DNA from: CAVVVS01 sp963751355
Lineage (GTDB): Bacteria > Bacteroidota > Ignavibacteria > Ignavibacteriales > Ignavibacteriaceae
Assembly (NCBI GenBank): GCA_963751355.1
Contig: CAVVVS010000062.1
Coordinates: forward strand, 48,889-112,888
Reading direction: 5' to 3'
DNA length: 64,000 nucleotides
The translations under genes and the position numbers were made by a program. This document shows positions 28,157 through 37,101 of the stretch, one piece after another; within the stretch, counting starts at the first letter, position 1, and each line of letters begins with the position of its first letter. The notes beneath the pieces were generated by a model. That model had not been told where the DNA came from and did no database searches. It was given only the letters and a program-made list of their open reading frames with translations.

Positions 28157-28509
28157 TACTCTTCTTCTTCCGTTTCGTTGGTTTTATTTTTTATTTGCTC
28201 AATAAAATTTAAGGCTTCCTGCACATTTTCTTTCCTGACAAGGAGTTTTATAACGGAAAAATTACCGGGTGCCGGAAAATTGCGATCCTTCTGCGATAGA
28301 ATTGTGGCTTCGATCCCCGCACCATTCAAATTATCTTTGAGCATTTCCACTTCATACTCGTACCCAGATGTGTAAACTACTTGCCAATTTTCTTCGGTCC
28401 AATCTTCCGGTTTTACAAAAAACTCTTCATCAACAAGAGTTTCACCACAGTCTGGACAAATAGTTACTCCCTCAACATACTCATAATCACAATTTGGACA
28501 TACAGGCAT
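28156..28509 (-). CDS. Zinc-ribbon protein with a DUF2007-like signal-transducing domain
   Basis: The 117-residue protein begins with a zinc ribbon (CPNCDYEYVEGVTICPDCGETL, two CxxC knuckles) and continues with a DUF2007-like fold: VVYTSGYEYEVEMLKDNLNGAGIEATIL, then the FSVIKLLVRKENVQEALNFI block. DUF2007 proteins are small ferredoxin-like modules thought to act as regulatory or binding units, with no established role. An excellent ribosome site (AGGAGG, 8 bases from ATG) precedes it. It lies between a CPBP protease gene (9 bases upstream) and cdsA in one operon. Confidence 0.8.
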   Translation of the reverse strand: MPVCPNCDYEYVEGVTICPDCGETLVDEEFFVKPEDWTEENWQVVYTSGYEYEVEMLKDNLNGAGIEATILSQKDRNFPAPGNFSVIKLLVRKENVQEALNFIEQIKNKTNETEEEE

Positions 28510-28518
28510 GTTAACCTC

Positions 28519-29502
28519 CTAAGTAGTTTTTACTTTTTGTTTATAAAAATTTCTTATTAAAAGAATTACTCCTATAAATAACGATAATAATACAAAAAAC
28601 ATAATTAATGAAGATCCAAAGTTAACCGGTCCCGTGGGATTTGACTTAATTAAATCTTGATCCCCATACATGAAAAATATAATAATTGCTGCAAAATTAT
28701 TGAGAAAATGCAGTGACATAGGAACGATAATTGAATCACTTTTGATAGCTGCATACCCAAAATAAAATCCTAAGCCTATCAAAGGTATAAGCCCATACGG
28801 ATTGAAATGATAAAGTCCAAAAAACACGGCAGTAAGAAATGCCGCCCAAACCGGTTTCATCTTAAATTCGAAACTACGCATTATGTAACCTCGAAACATC
28901 GTTTCTTCACAAATAGCAGGGACAACAGATACAATAATTACAACAAGAATACCCTCAAATACCGAGTGTGCCGTTAGAAGGTTTGTGTACGTTTTATCGA
29001 CCAGACTGTTTAATTTATCCAGCATAGATTTTATGGATTGCACTATTGCGTAATTTTGAGCCAAATGGTCAATAATAAATGTTTGAATAGCTAAGTAATA
29101 TTGGAGAAGAGGCGTTAATATTACTATTCCCATAACAAAAAGGAATATTTCGGTCAGAGCCGGCAATCTTAGGCGTATTATTTCCGTAACATCTTCGTAA
29201 ACCCATTTAGAAAAAAGTAACGCAGGCAGGAGAATGAAGAGGACTTGTCCCGCCATTGTCATTAATCTTACACTTAAAATAGGTGCATGTTCAAAATCAA
29301 AGCCGAAAATCAGAAGTGTTAATAACCCTCCTACTATCTGGTAAAGGAAAAATCCTCCAAATAATCCTAAAAATGCTGCTGCGGTAGGTGATATTGCCGG
29401 ATAAATATTTTTCCCGTGAAGGAAATTCGGATTATAATTTCCACTACGGTTCTTAAATTTATCTTTGTCATCCAGTTGCGGTCTATTATTTAAATCATCC
29501 AT
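28519..29502 (-). CDS. CPBP family intramembrane glutamic endopeptidase (CAAX protease-like)
   Basis: The 327-residue membrane protein has about eight helices. The CPBP motifs are present: EETMFRG with Glu199, Glu200 and Arg204, FGLYHFNPYG with His232, and SLHFLNNF with the final His-x3-Asn. The first 35 residues are polar and possibly disordered. Related proteins process prenylated or bacteriocin-type substrates or act as scaffolds; no substrate is evident. It is followed closely by the zinc-ribbon/cdsA pair. Confidence 0.92.
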   Translation of the reverse strand: MDDLNNRPQLDDKDKFKNRSGNYNPNFLHGKNIYPAISPTAAAFLGLFGGFFLYQIVGGLLTLLIFGFDFEHAPILSVRLMTMAGQVLFILLPALLFSKWVYEDVTEIIRLRLPALTEIFLFVMGIVILTPLLQYYLAIQTFIIDHLAQNYAIVQSIKSMLDKLNSLVDKTYTNLLTAHSVFEGILVVIIVSVVPAICEETMFRGYIMRSFEFKMKPVWAAFLTAVFFGLYHFNPYGLIPLIGLGFYFGYAAIKSDSIIVPMSLHFLNNFAAIIIFFMYGDQDLIKSNPTGPVNFGSSLIMFFVLLSLFIGVILLIRNFYKQKVKTT

Positions 29503-29566
29503 AGTAAATGAAAATAAAAAAAAGAGTAAATATTTCCTATTAGTATAAAAATAGCATAACCAATAT

Positions 29567-29593
29567 AAAAAAAGAAGAAGCTAATGCTTCTTC
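29567..29593 (-). terminator. Rho-independent terminator after the DUF3108 gene
   Basis: Read on the minus strand, the stem GAAGAAGC-atta-GCTTCTTC is followed directly by seven T (29567-29573). It lies 33 bases past the DUF3108 stop. Stem, 4-base loop and T-run are a textbook intrinsic terminator, so the CPBP-cdsA-rimO run downstream probably has its own promoter. Confidence 0.85.
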
Positions 29594-29625
29594 CTCTTAA
29601 TAAAAACTTTAATAAACGTTGTGAT

Positions 29626-30447
29626 TTATTTTATTTTGGAAGTTAATTTCCCAGCTAAACCTTCGTAATCGGTTAGTACTGCATCGATTGACCCAATAAC
29701 AACTTTAGTTTTCACCTTTACAGGTACTTTCAGTTTATCATCCGTCAACCAAACAATAATGCTACCTTCACTTTTAAATAGACCTCCCTTTTGAATAACC
29801 GGTTCAACCTTGATACAGTTAAAGGTACCGGCAGGTACTTCGGTTTGCTCCTTTCCCAGGTATTTAACATCAAGACTGTAAACCGAATCTTTATAAAAAT
29901 TTTGGAGACGAAAAAGATCATCCACTTTTAAATGAGAATAATCAAGTGTCCTGGCAAAATAAAAAGCTGAAACGATATCATTTACATATTTCGGAATCTT
30001 ATATTCACCGCCCGAAGTTTTCGCAAGCCCTCTCCGTTGATCGAAAAATGCAGAAAAATCCCTGCTGTAGCCGCCTTCCCTAATATGCTGTTCGAACCTC
30101 CAGGGAAATAATCCTGCGGTATCCATGTACGACTCATAATGATCTCTAACTTTATAAATCCAATCAAAACTAGGAACAGAGTTTACTTCAAAAGTTATAT
30201 TATATGCTTCGCGCCCTGAAATTCTTCGTATTTTAGGAATAGCCATTGTTGCAACGCCGGCAGTAACGAAACCATATTTCACGTCAAACGTTAACTTTTC
30301 ACCGACTGTAAATGCATGGTTTTCTAGTGTTCTGAATTCTTGTTCCTTTTTACCCGCATTGCTTTGTGCACTCGCAGCCGGAGAGGTACTTATAAGAATA
30401 ATATAGGCAAAGGACAAGATTGTTTTGTAAAACATTGATATCTCCAA
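29626..30447 (-). CDS. DUF3108 domain protein, secreted
   Basis: The 273-residue protein has a signal peptide (about 1-27, ending AASAQS) and a DUF3108 body: FTVGEKLTFDVKYGFVTAGVATMAIP, FEVNSVPSFDWIYKVRDHYESYMD and the closing IIVWLTDDKLKVPVKVKTKVVIGSIDAVLTDYEG. DUF3108 proteins are periplasmic beta-rich proteins with a lipocalin-like or LolA-like look; the function is unknown. It is the last gene of the GT9 operon (the stop of GT9 is one base away) and is followed by a strong terminator. Confidence 0.88.
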   Translation of the reverse strand: MEISMFYKTILSFAYIILISTSPAASAQSNAGKKEQEFRTLENHAFTVGEKLTFDVKYGFVTAGVATMAIPKIRRISGREAYNITFEVNSVPSFDWIYKVRDHYESYMDTAGLFPWRFEQHIREGGYSRDFSAFFDQRRGLAKTSGGEYKIPKYVNDIVSAFYFARTLDYSHLKVDDLFRLQNFYKDSVYSLDVKYLGKEQTEVPAGTFNCIKVEPVIQKGGLFKSEGSIIVWLTDDKLKVPVKVKTKVVIGSIDAVLTDYEGLAGKLTSKIK

Positions 30448-30448
30448 T

Positions 30449-31486
30449 CTACTTTTTTATAGAGCCAAGAATTTTCTCTATTTGAACAAAAACCTTGTGA
30501 ATATCGATACTATTCATACAATCCAAACCGGTACACTGTTCCCTGGTGCAATTCTCACACTGTATTTCCGGTTCAAAAATGTAACTTTTTAAGGAATATG
30601 GTCCCCATCTCTTAGCTGAACATGCTAAAATTTTGGGATAAAAACCAATAACGTATTTACCCAGCGCCGCAGAAATATGAAGCGGACCGGTGGAATTGGC
30701 AACAAAAATATCAGATAGATTAATAAGTGCAATTAACTCATGTAAATCAAATTTACCGGCAAAATTAATGATATTTTCGCTAATTTTTAACTCTTCACAG
30801 AGTTTTTTTTCAGCTTTACTTCCTGTTAAAACTATATTTACATTCGAACTATTAATTAAAAGCGATATTAAATCTTTAAATTTGAGCAGCGGTAGATCAA
30901 CTGCACTGCCGCCACTGCCGGGGTGGATTATGATTAATGGTTTATCATCCCGGATATTATTATTTTCTAATTCTTTACGAACTAAACCCTCACTATCTTT
31001 AGTGAGATGAATATCGAAAGCTATATTTTCAGGAGTAATTTTTTCAGTTATTCCGAATTTTTTAAGCATGTCTATATTGAATTCCAGTTCGTGCTTTTCG
31101 GCATATTTTCTATGAACGAAAACGCGTTTGTTAAACAGAAAAGAATACCACCTGTAGCCCGTCCCGATTCTGTTTTTTATACCGGAAAGGAAAATAATGA
31201 GAGCGGTAATGAACGTAGGATATACAACAATACTGGTATCGAAATTATACTTTTTTAATTTCGAAGCATTTCCTTTTATCGGTATCTTCGTGTTCAATTC
31301 ATCGAGTGTGAGAATATTATCGATAAAAGGATTATCTTGAGCAAGACTTTTTGTGTATTCTCTTAAGAGGAAGGTAATTCTACAGCTGGGGAAATGCTTT
31401 TTAATGATGCCGGCTAACGGAAGCGAAAGGACGACATCGCCGATTCTATCCGTACGAACAATTAGTAAATTTTTTGGTTGAATCAT
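30449..31486 (-). CDS. GT9 family glycosyltransferase (heptosyltransferase-like)
   Basis: The 345-residue GT-B protein belongs to the ADP-heptose:LPS heptosyltransferase family. The N-terminus reads LLIVRTDRIGDVVLSLPLAGIIKKHFP, the C-terminal donor domain has LIIIHPGSGGSAVDLPLLKF and FVANSTGPLHISAALGKYVIGFYP. It should add a sugar to lipid A-core in the cytoplasm. The C-terminus has an unusual cysteine cluster (CENCTREQCTGLDC) that may bind metal. It overlaps the DNA glycosylase gene upstream by 4 bases. Confidence 0.92.
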   Translation of the reverse strand: MIQPKNLLIVRTDRIGDVVLSLPLAGIIKKHFPSCRITFLLREYTKSLAQDNPFIDNILTLDELNTKIPIKGNASKLKKYNFDTSIVVYPTFITALIIFLSGIKNRIGTGYRWYSFLFNKRVFVHRKYAEKHELEFNIDMLKKFGITEKITPENIAFDIHLTKDSEGLVRKELENNNIRDDKPLIIIHPGSGGSAVDLPLLKFKDLISLLINSSNVNIVLTGSKAEKKLCEELKISENIINFAGKFDLHELIALINLSDIFVANSTGPLHISAALGKYVIGFYPKILACSAKRWGPYSLKSYIFEPEIQCENCTREQCTGLDCMNSIDIHKVFVQIEKILGSIKK

Positions 31487-32097
31487 TTTTTTGATACATA
31501 AGGATTATCTTTAATATAAAAACGCCAGGAGAGATCTATCGACTTTTTTATACCGACCCGTTTGGTAACTACAATTTTATCAGCATCTAAAATTGCTGCA
31601 TCCAAAAGATAAATCCGGCTGCCCGTCAAATCCGTTCCGTAGTCACTTTTATCAATTGCCATAGCCTGACAAATTTTTCCCGGTCCCGATGTCAAATTAA
31701 ACTTTTCCTTTTCATTTTTCAAATTTCTACCGAACCGGTTTTTTATCATAAATTTTATGCCCTCCAAAGGTTCTACCGCCCTGATTAAAACAGCGGTTCC
31801 GATCCCCTCGTATCCTGTTACTACATTACAACAGTAATGTGCACCGTATGTAAAATATACATATAAATACCCACCTTCACGAAACATCACTTGATTTCTT
31901 TTAGTTTTACCTTTAAACGTATGCGCCGCTTCGTCAATCGAACCGCCGTAGGCTTCAACCTCAACTATTTTGCCGGCTCTTATTTTGCCCTTTTCATTTT
32001 TTACTAAAATTTTTCCAAGTAGTTCTTTGGTTACAATTTGTAATTCACGGGTATAAAAATTTTTTCTAAGTTTGTTTCTGTCTTGAATTAAATTCAT
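31483..32097 (-). CDS. mpg: DNA-3-methyladenine glycosylase (AAG/MPG type)
   Basis: The enzyme removes alkylated purines in base excision repair. The 204-residue protein has the AAG fold blocks: ELLGKILVK, IVEVEAYGG with the catalytic Glu48, AAHTFKGKTKRNQVMF, YLYVYFTYGAHYCCNVVTG and LTSGPGKICQAM. These cover the full family length, including the intercalating Tyr of YVYFTYG. It is coupled to the glycosyltransferase gene downstream and separate from the TPR gene upstream by 50 bases. Confidence 0.95.
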   Translation of the reverse strand: MNLIQDRNKLRKNFYTRELQIVTKELLGKILVKNEKGKIRAGKIVEVEAYGGSIDEAAHTFKGKTKRNQVMFREGGYLYVYFTYGAHYCCNVVTGYEGIGTAVLIRAVEPLEGIKFMIKNRFGRNLKNEKEKFNLTSGPGKICQAMAIDKSDYGTDLTGSRIYLLDAAILDADKIVVTKRVGIKKSIDLSWRFYIKDNPYVSKK

Positions 32098-32149
32098 TTT
32101 TAAAGAAATGTTGATTAGAAGGGAATTATGTTAATCAGTAATACAAATC

Positions 32150-32866
32150 TCATTCTAGTTGAGAGCGCAGCTCTGCAATTTTCTCATCATAATAATCGCT
32201 CTTAGCAGGATTCTTCTTATTTAGTTTCTTATAAACCGAAATAGCTTCATTATACTCTCCCTGGGCAATATATATTTTTGCCAGGGTCTCAGAAATAATC
32301 ATATTATCTTCGTTTAAATTAATTTGCACTGATTCATCCTGATTTTCGCTGGTATATGAGCCGGGAATTTTTGCCTTCGAAATTTTTTGTGCCAGTTGCT
32401 CCAGATTTTCATCAATCAACCGGGACGATTCGGGAAGCGTTTCGTTACCAGCTTCTTTTTCCTCCTCAAAAAGCTCCTGCTGATTTATATTTTCGGTTTC
32501 ATCCGATAACATAAATGCGTTTCTCTTACTGGTATTGAAAAGTGATCTTTGTTTTTTTATGTTTTCAATTTCTTCCAGGTAATAACCATATGTTTTTGGA
32601 GAAGGAATTAAATCACTTCCCTTCTTAATGTTTTTAAGTGCTTCACGGTAGTTACCCATTAATATTTGTGCTTTTCCCAGGACAAGATACGCCGTTGAAT
32701 ATTGCGGGTAGAGTTTTAACCCGTTATGTAAAATTTCTACAGCCGGCTGAAGATTGTTATTTTCAATCTCAATATTAGCTTTCCTTACAAATAATGGAGA
32801 GCTGTTATCATATTCATAAATCAAGCTTACTTTGTCATTAAAAATTTCTCTGGTTGTTTTTGCCAA
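32150..32866 (-). CDS. TPR-repeat protein
   Basis: The 238-residue protein has tetratricopeptide units in its N-terminal part (about 20-105: ANIEIENNNLQPAVEILHNGLKLYPQYSTAYLVLGKAQILMGNYREALKNIKKGSDLIP) and at its C-terminus (about 195-235: ISETLAKIYIAQGEYNEAISVYKKLNKKNPAKSDYYDEKIAELRS). A Glu/Asn/Gln-rich linker without clear structure joins them. No signal peptide is seen, so it is cytoplasmic or peripherally bound. It follows the GT2 gene by 11 bases and may assist it or the envelope genes nearby. The partner is unknown. Confidence 0.82.
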   Translation of the reverse strand: MAKTTREIFNDKVSLIYEYDNSSPLFVRKANIEIENNNLQPAVEILHNGLKLYPQYSTAYLVLGKAQILMGNYREALKNIKKGSDLIPSPKTYGYYLEEIENIKKQRSLFNTSKRNAFMLSDETENINQQELFEEEKEAGNETLPESSRLIDENLEQLAQKISKAKIPGSYTSENQDESVQINLNEDNMIISETLAKIYIAQGEYNEAISVYKKLNKKNPAKSDYYDEKIAELRSQLE

Positions 32867-32877
32867 ATAATCACCTT

Positions 32878-34347
32878 TTATGATTTAGAATAAGCATGTT
32901 TAATTGACGTAAAAGAAACAAAGGTAAAGCCTAGAAAGAAAAGTATTTGGAACGGTAATGCCGCAATTTCAAGAAAATATACGGAAGCAGCTACACCGAT
33001 GAAACAGTATATTGCCATTATTAATTCAACTATTGTTGAAAGATCTAATTTTGTGCTTGTATATTTTTTACCAATCCATGAATCTTTAGCATTCTCTACG
33101 TTAAATTTTGGTGTTCTTACAAAGTCGCTTTTCCGGTTCATTAATCCTTCAAAAACCGCCCTGGAATTATTAACGGCAAATCCCATACTACCCGCCATAA
33201 ACAACGGGAATAGAACTATTTTCTTCCTCCAATCCTCATGAATATCCTTTTGCGAGTATAAATAAAACATGAAAGAACTTATAAAAGCCAGCACAAACAC
33301 CGACATTATAGCAAAATATACTTCATGTGGACCGCTGTTTTTTATGAAAATTAGCGGAACATTTAATATTGCAGCAAGGAGAATAAACGGGAATACTATA
33401 TTATTGGTGAGATGAAAAGTCGATTGCAATTTTACCCTCAACGGAATTTTTGATTTCCACACGAGTGGCAATATTTTTTTCGCAGTTTCAATCGCACCTT
33501 TTGTCCAGCGGAATTGCTGGGATTTTAATGCATTTATTTCGGAGGGAAGTTCCGCAGGTGATGTGAAATCTTTTAAGAATACGAATCTCCAACCGTTCAA
33601 CTGCGCACGGTAACTCAGATCAAGATCTTCGGTTAAAGTATCGGCATGCCAGTTACCCGCATCTTCAATACAACTTCTTCTCCACACGCCCCCGGTACCG
33701 TTGAAGTTGATGAAAAACCCTGCTTTATTTCTTACGCTTTGTTCAATAACAAAATGACCGTCTAAAGCCAACGCTTGTGCTTTTGTAAGAATTGAATAGT
33801 TACCGTTAAGATGCTCCCATCTCGTTTGAACCATTCCGATTTTTCCATCGGTGAAGAATGAAAGTGTTTTCTTCAAGAATTCCTTTTGTGGAATGAAATC
33901 AGCGTCGAAGATCGCAATATACTCTCCTTTTGCGTATTTAAGACCCTCTTTTAAGGCTCCGGCTTTAAATCCAACTCTACTTTTCCGCCGGACTTGCTTT
34001 ATATCGAATCCTTCTTTCCGTTTTTCTTCAACAACACGAGCACATATTTGCACGGTCTCATCAGTTGAGTCATCTAACACCTGGATTTCCAATTTGTCTT
34101 TCGGATAATCAATTTCACACACGGCATTTATTAATCTTTCGACCACATACAGTTCGTTGTAAAGAGGTAATTGAATTGTAACATGCGCATTAGGGATAAA
34201 ATCCTTATTGGAAGTAGGCTTAACACTATTATATTTTCTATGATAGTAAAGCATTATAAATCCGTGCAAACTAAACACGAATAGAATTGTTAATGCAATA
34301 AAGTAAGAGACAAGAACTATTTCATCCATTTTTTTATTTATACCCAC
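32878..34347 (-). CDS. Cellulose-synthase-like GT2 family glycosyltransferase, membrane
   Basis: The 489-residue protein has one N-terminal helix, a cytoplasmic GT-A domain and about four to six C-terminal helices. The processive/ceramide-type motifs are seen: IQLPLYNE, VLDDSTDET, AIFDADFIP (the DxD), LTEDLDLSYRAQ (TED) and QQFRWTKGA (QxxRW). All residues needed for UDP-sugar transfer are present. Similar proteins are annotated as glucomannan or ceramide glucosyltransferase-like; the acceptor is unknown. It lies in an envelope-gene run with lptE. Confidence 0.9.
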   Translation of the reverse strand: MGINKKMDEIVLVSYFIALTILFVFSLHGFIMLYYHRKYNSVKPTSNKDFIPNAHVTIQLPLYNELYVVERLINAVCEIDYPKDKLEIQVLDDSTDETVQICARVVEEKRKEGFDIKQVRRKSRVGFKAGALKEGLKYAKGEYIAIFDADFIPQKEFLKKTLSFFTDGKIGMVQTRWEHLNGNYSILTKAQALALDGHFVIEQSVRNKAGFFINFNGTGGVWRRSCIEDAGNWHADTLTEDLDLSYRAQLNGWRFVFLKDFTSPAELPSEINALKSQQFRWTKGAIETAKKILPLVWKSKIPLRVKLQSTFHLTNNIVFPFILLAAILNVPLIFIKNSGPHEVYFAIMSVFVLAFISSFMFYLYSQKDIHEDWRKKIVLFPLFMAGSMGFAVNNSRAVFEGLMNRKSDFVRTPKFNVENAKDSWIGKKYTSTKLDLSTIVELIMAIYCFIGVAASVYFLEIAALPFQILFFLGFTFVSFTSIKHAYSKS

Positions 34348-34364
34348 ATTTTAATATTTATATA

Positions 34365-34973
34365 CTACCACCCAGAAACTGTATCGAGAAGGATATCTTC
34401 CGATATTTTATCGACCGCAGTTTCAATGGCGGTTTTTCTTTCGTTTATACTCCCTCCTGAAGGATAATCGCCGTAATTGGAAAAACTTTTATCAAAAACA
34501 GTTTTCCTCTTAACAAGATCTCTGTATACAACCTGAACCGAAATCGTTATTCTTCTTCTCTTTACATTTTCCCCGGCTGCAACTACCGCCGGTGCATCAG
34601 TTAATGAAGTAATATTACACTCCAACACCGAATTTGCATTCGTTTTATCGGTTACCTGTAGTGTATTATCATCGATAAATTTTTGAGTTAACTTATCCGT
34701 CAGCATTTCCCTCAAGCCCGGTTCTCCCGAGCCACTTCTGTCTTCTGCAACCGGGATTGCAATAGACTTAATATGCTGAGGAACCGAAGCTCCAGTAAAA
34801 GAATATGCACAACACCCTGTTAAGTTAAACAGGGTAATTATGATAAACAAGCTATTTAATATATTAAATTGCCGGGAAGTGATTTTCTCCCCATTCTTCG
34901 ATTTTAGCTTAAACCGGTTAAAAACGGAGAAACCGGAGTATTTCTTTAGATACATTTCAAAGTTATAATTCAT
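34365..34973 (-). CDS. lptE: LptE-type LPS assembly lipoprotein
   Basis: LptE is the outer-membrane plug of the LptD LPS translocon. The 202-residue protein has a lipobox (NLTGC, lipidated Cys54) followed by AYSFTGASVPQHIKSIAIPVAEDRSG and GLREMLTDKLTQKFIDDNTLQVTDKTNANSVLECNI, the layout of Bacteroidota-type LptE. The segment before the lipobox is longer than normal (about 40 residues ahead of the hydrophobic part), so the true start may be a later codon. The assigned ATG overlaps the end of the sigma-54 activator gene by 11 bases. Confidence 0.87.
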   Translation of the reverse strand: MNYNFEMYLKKYSGFSVFNRFKLKSKNGEKITSRQFNILNSLFIIITLFNLTGCCAYSFTGASVPQHIKSIAIPVAEDRSGSGEPGLREMLTDKLTQKFIDDNTLQVTDKTNANSVLECNITSLTDAPAVVAAGENVKRRRITISVQVVYRDLVKRKTVFDKSFSNYGDYPSGGSINERKTAIETAVDKISEDILLDTVSGW

Positions 34974-36068
34974 ATCCTTTTATTTTCCGGTATAAAGTAC
35001 GTTCGCTAATGTTCAACAGCCTCGCAGCATTTCGTTTATTCCCTCTTGTTTTCTCAAGAGCATTTTTAATGGCTTCTTTTTCTAATTCTGCAAGAGGTAA
35101 AATCTCGTTTTCTTTCCTGTTCTCATCCTGTGAATAAATTTCTTGTCCCTGTTGAAGAATGATATCTTTAAGTTCCATTATATCTTTTTTTAATTCGAAA
35201 AGAGCACGGTAGAGTAATTCTCTGTCGGCTTCTTCCGGAGATTTTTTTAAATAAATAGGAAGGTTCCTGAGTGATGGATTCTTTTCCGAATCCGGTTTTA
35301 GTAAATTAATAAATGTAGAAACATCTAGCACACCGTTTCTGTTTAAAGCAACTGCGGACTCTACAGTATTTTTCAATTCTCTAACATTACCGGGCCAATT
35401 ATAGTCCATCAACAATTCCAGTGCATCGTAACTAATTTCGGGTACTATAATTTTATTACTCTCCGCATAACTTTTTAAGAAGAACTTCGCCAGTTCTTCT
35501 ATGTCTGCTTTTCTTTTCCTGAGAGGCGGAATATATAATGTAACGGATTTCAGTCTGAAATATAAATCTTCCCTAAATTTATTTGCATTAACTTCATGCT
35601 GCAAATCTTTGTTAGTAGCGGCAATTATCCTGATGTCAACTTTAGTTATGGTTTCGGCACCTATTTTCATGAACTCTTTTAATTCAATTGCCCGAAGAAG
35701 TTTTACCTGTGTAGTTAAAGGCATCTCGCCTATTTCATCGAGAAAAAGTGTACCGCCGTCTGCTATTTCGAAATATCCTTTTCGCCCATCAAATGCTCCC
35801 GTAAACGAGCCTTTGGTATGCCCAAACAATTCGCTTTCAAGAATACCTTCTGGTATCGCTCCGCAATTAACACTAACCATAGGCTTTGAAGATCTATTGC
35901 TATAGCCGTGAATGGCTCTTGCAAATATTTCTTTTCCTACTCCGCTTTCCCCGTAAATAAGTACGGAAATATCCGACCTTGCAACTTGCATGGAAATATC
36001 GACAACATCGCGTATTTCCTTGGTCTTGCCTAATATTCCATATTCTTTTTAAATTCATCTATCGTCAT
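34963..36068 (-). CDS. Sigma-54 dependent transcriptional activator without receiver domain (frame break near start)
   Basis: The protein activates RNA polymerase with sigma-54. An intact frame runs 34963-35991 (342 residues). It has Walker A (GESGVGKE, 14-21), the sigma-54 contact loop GSFTGA (61-66), Walker B (GTLFLDEIGEM), an arginine-finger region (FREDLYFRLKSV) and a Fis-type HTH at the end (NKRNAARLLNISERTLYRKIKGYEL). Upstream, the same protein continues as YGILGKTKEIRDVVDIS, and an ATG at 36068 opens MTIDEFKK in a frame one base off. Adding one A to the A5 run at 36046-36050 joins them. The gene seems to have no N-terminal sensor domain; it directly precedes lptE. Confidence 0.85.
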
Positions 36069-36319
36069 ACTAAATTAAAATATTTAACTAATTTTTAACC
36101 GGCTATACTTTTAATTTGTCCCTGAGTTTCAATTAACTCAATTAAATTAACTAAGTAAAATTAATAATAACATTTATTAAATATATTATAATTTTTAACC
36201 TTATTAAAGGTAAGTTTGATAATGAGATAAATCATTTGTGAACTAAAAATGCAAAAGAGAAACGATTTTTGTTAATTTCATAATGCAAATTAAGCACTGC
36301 GGGAAACTTCTTATTTCAA

Positions 36320-37090
36320 CTAAACATCTATTGTAAGTCCATCATACGCTGTGATTAAAATTTTTCTCAACTCAGCATCTGCTCTTTTATTTATTGAAGA
36401 GAGCAGTTGTTCATCATCATCGCTTATGTGCGTTAGGCACAATTTCCCCGGTTCTAATTTTTGAACAGCAGAGAGAATGTCTTCGAAGAACACATGTGTA
36501 ATTTCACATATCATTAAATCTATTTTAGTTTCAAAAAATAGATACAGATCGTCTTTTTTGCCAATATCACCGGTATAATATATTTTTCTTGCACTGCTTT
36601 CAAAAAGGAAACTGCTGCACACAAAACTTAATTCATTTTTCGTATCGTACATGCGGTAATCATCAAGGTGAGAATTTTGTTTTGCAGTGAATGCAATATT
36701 TTCATTCACATTAAATTTAACATCATGCTTAAAAGTGAAATATTTGATTTCAAATTCCATCCTAACTTCAAAGATATAAGAACTAAAAATAAATTTCTTA
36801 ACTACCTCGATCAGGCTTTCATGAATAAATATATCCAAATCCCCGGTTCTTTTGCTTATTTTCATTTGAACAATAAGTTCTGCTAATCCACTATAATGAT
36901 CCGGGTGCAAATGAGTAATTAAGATTCCGTTAAAGGATGAAAAAGATATATTTTGCTGTAGCAATGCTTTCGAAATTCCGTCTCCGGCATCGACTAATAA
37001 ATGATAATTGCTCTCCGATAAAATAAAAGCGGAATGATGTCTTTTAAGAGAAGCTTTCCCCGAGCCGGTTCCTATAAATTTAATTCTCAA
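36320..37090 (-). CDS. MBL-fold metallohydrolase (RNase Z-like/phosphodiesterase-like)
   Basis: The 256-residue protein has the metallo-beta-lactamase motif HLHPDH (His60, His62, Asp64, His65) preceded by LLVDAGDGISKALLQ and FNGILITH. A later IYYTGDIGKKDDL gives the bridging Asp, and LCLTHISDDD a final His. The opening MRIKFIGTGSGKASLKRHHSAFIL is of the RNase Z/ElaC-like type, but the tRNase exosite is not evident, so a nuclease or cyclic-nucleotide/phosphodiesterase role is open. It precedes a SPOR-domain gene transcribed ahead of it (12 bases). Confidence 0.88.
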   Translation of the reverse strand: MRIKFIGTGSGKASLKRHHSAFILSESNYHLLVDAGDGISKALLQQNISFSSFNGILITHLHPDHYSGLAELIVQMKISKRTGDLDIFIHESLIEVVKKFIFSSYIFEVRMEFEIKYFTFKHDVKFNVNENIAFTAKQNSHLDDYRMYDTKNELSFVCSSFLFESSARKIYYTGDIGKKDDLYLFFETKIDLMICEITHVFFEDILSAVQKLEPGKLCLTHISDDDEQLLSSINKRADAELRKILITAYDGLTIDV

Positions 37091-37101
37091 TTTTTCGCTT
37101 C

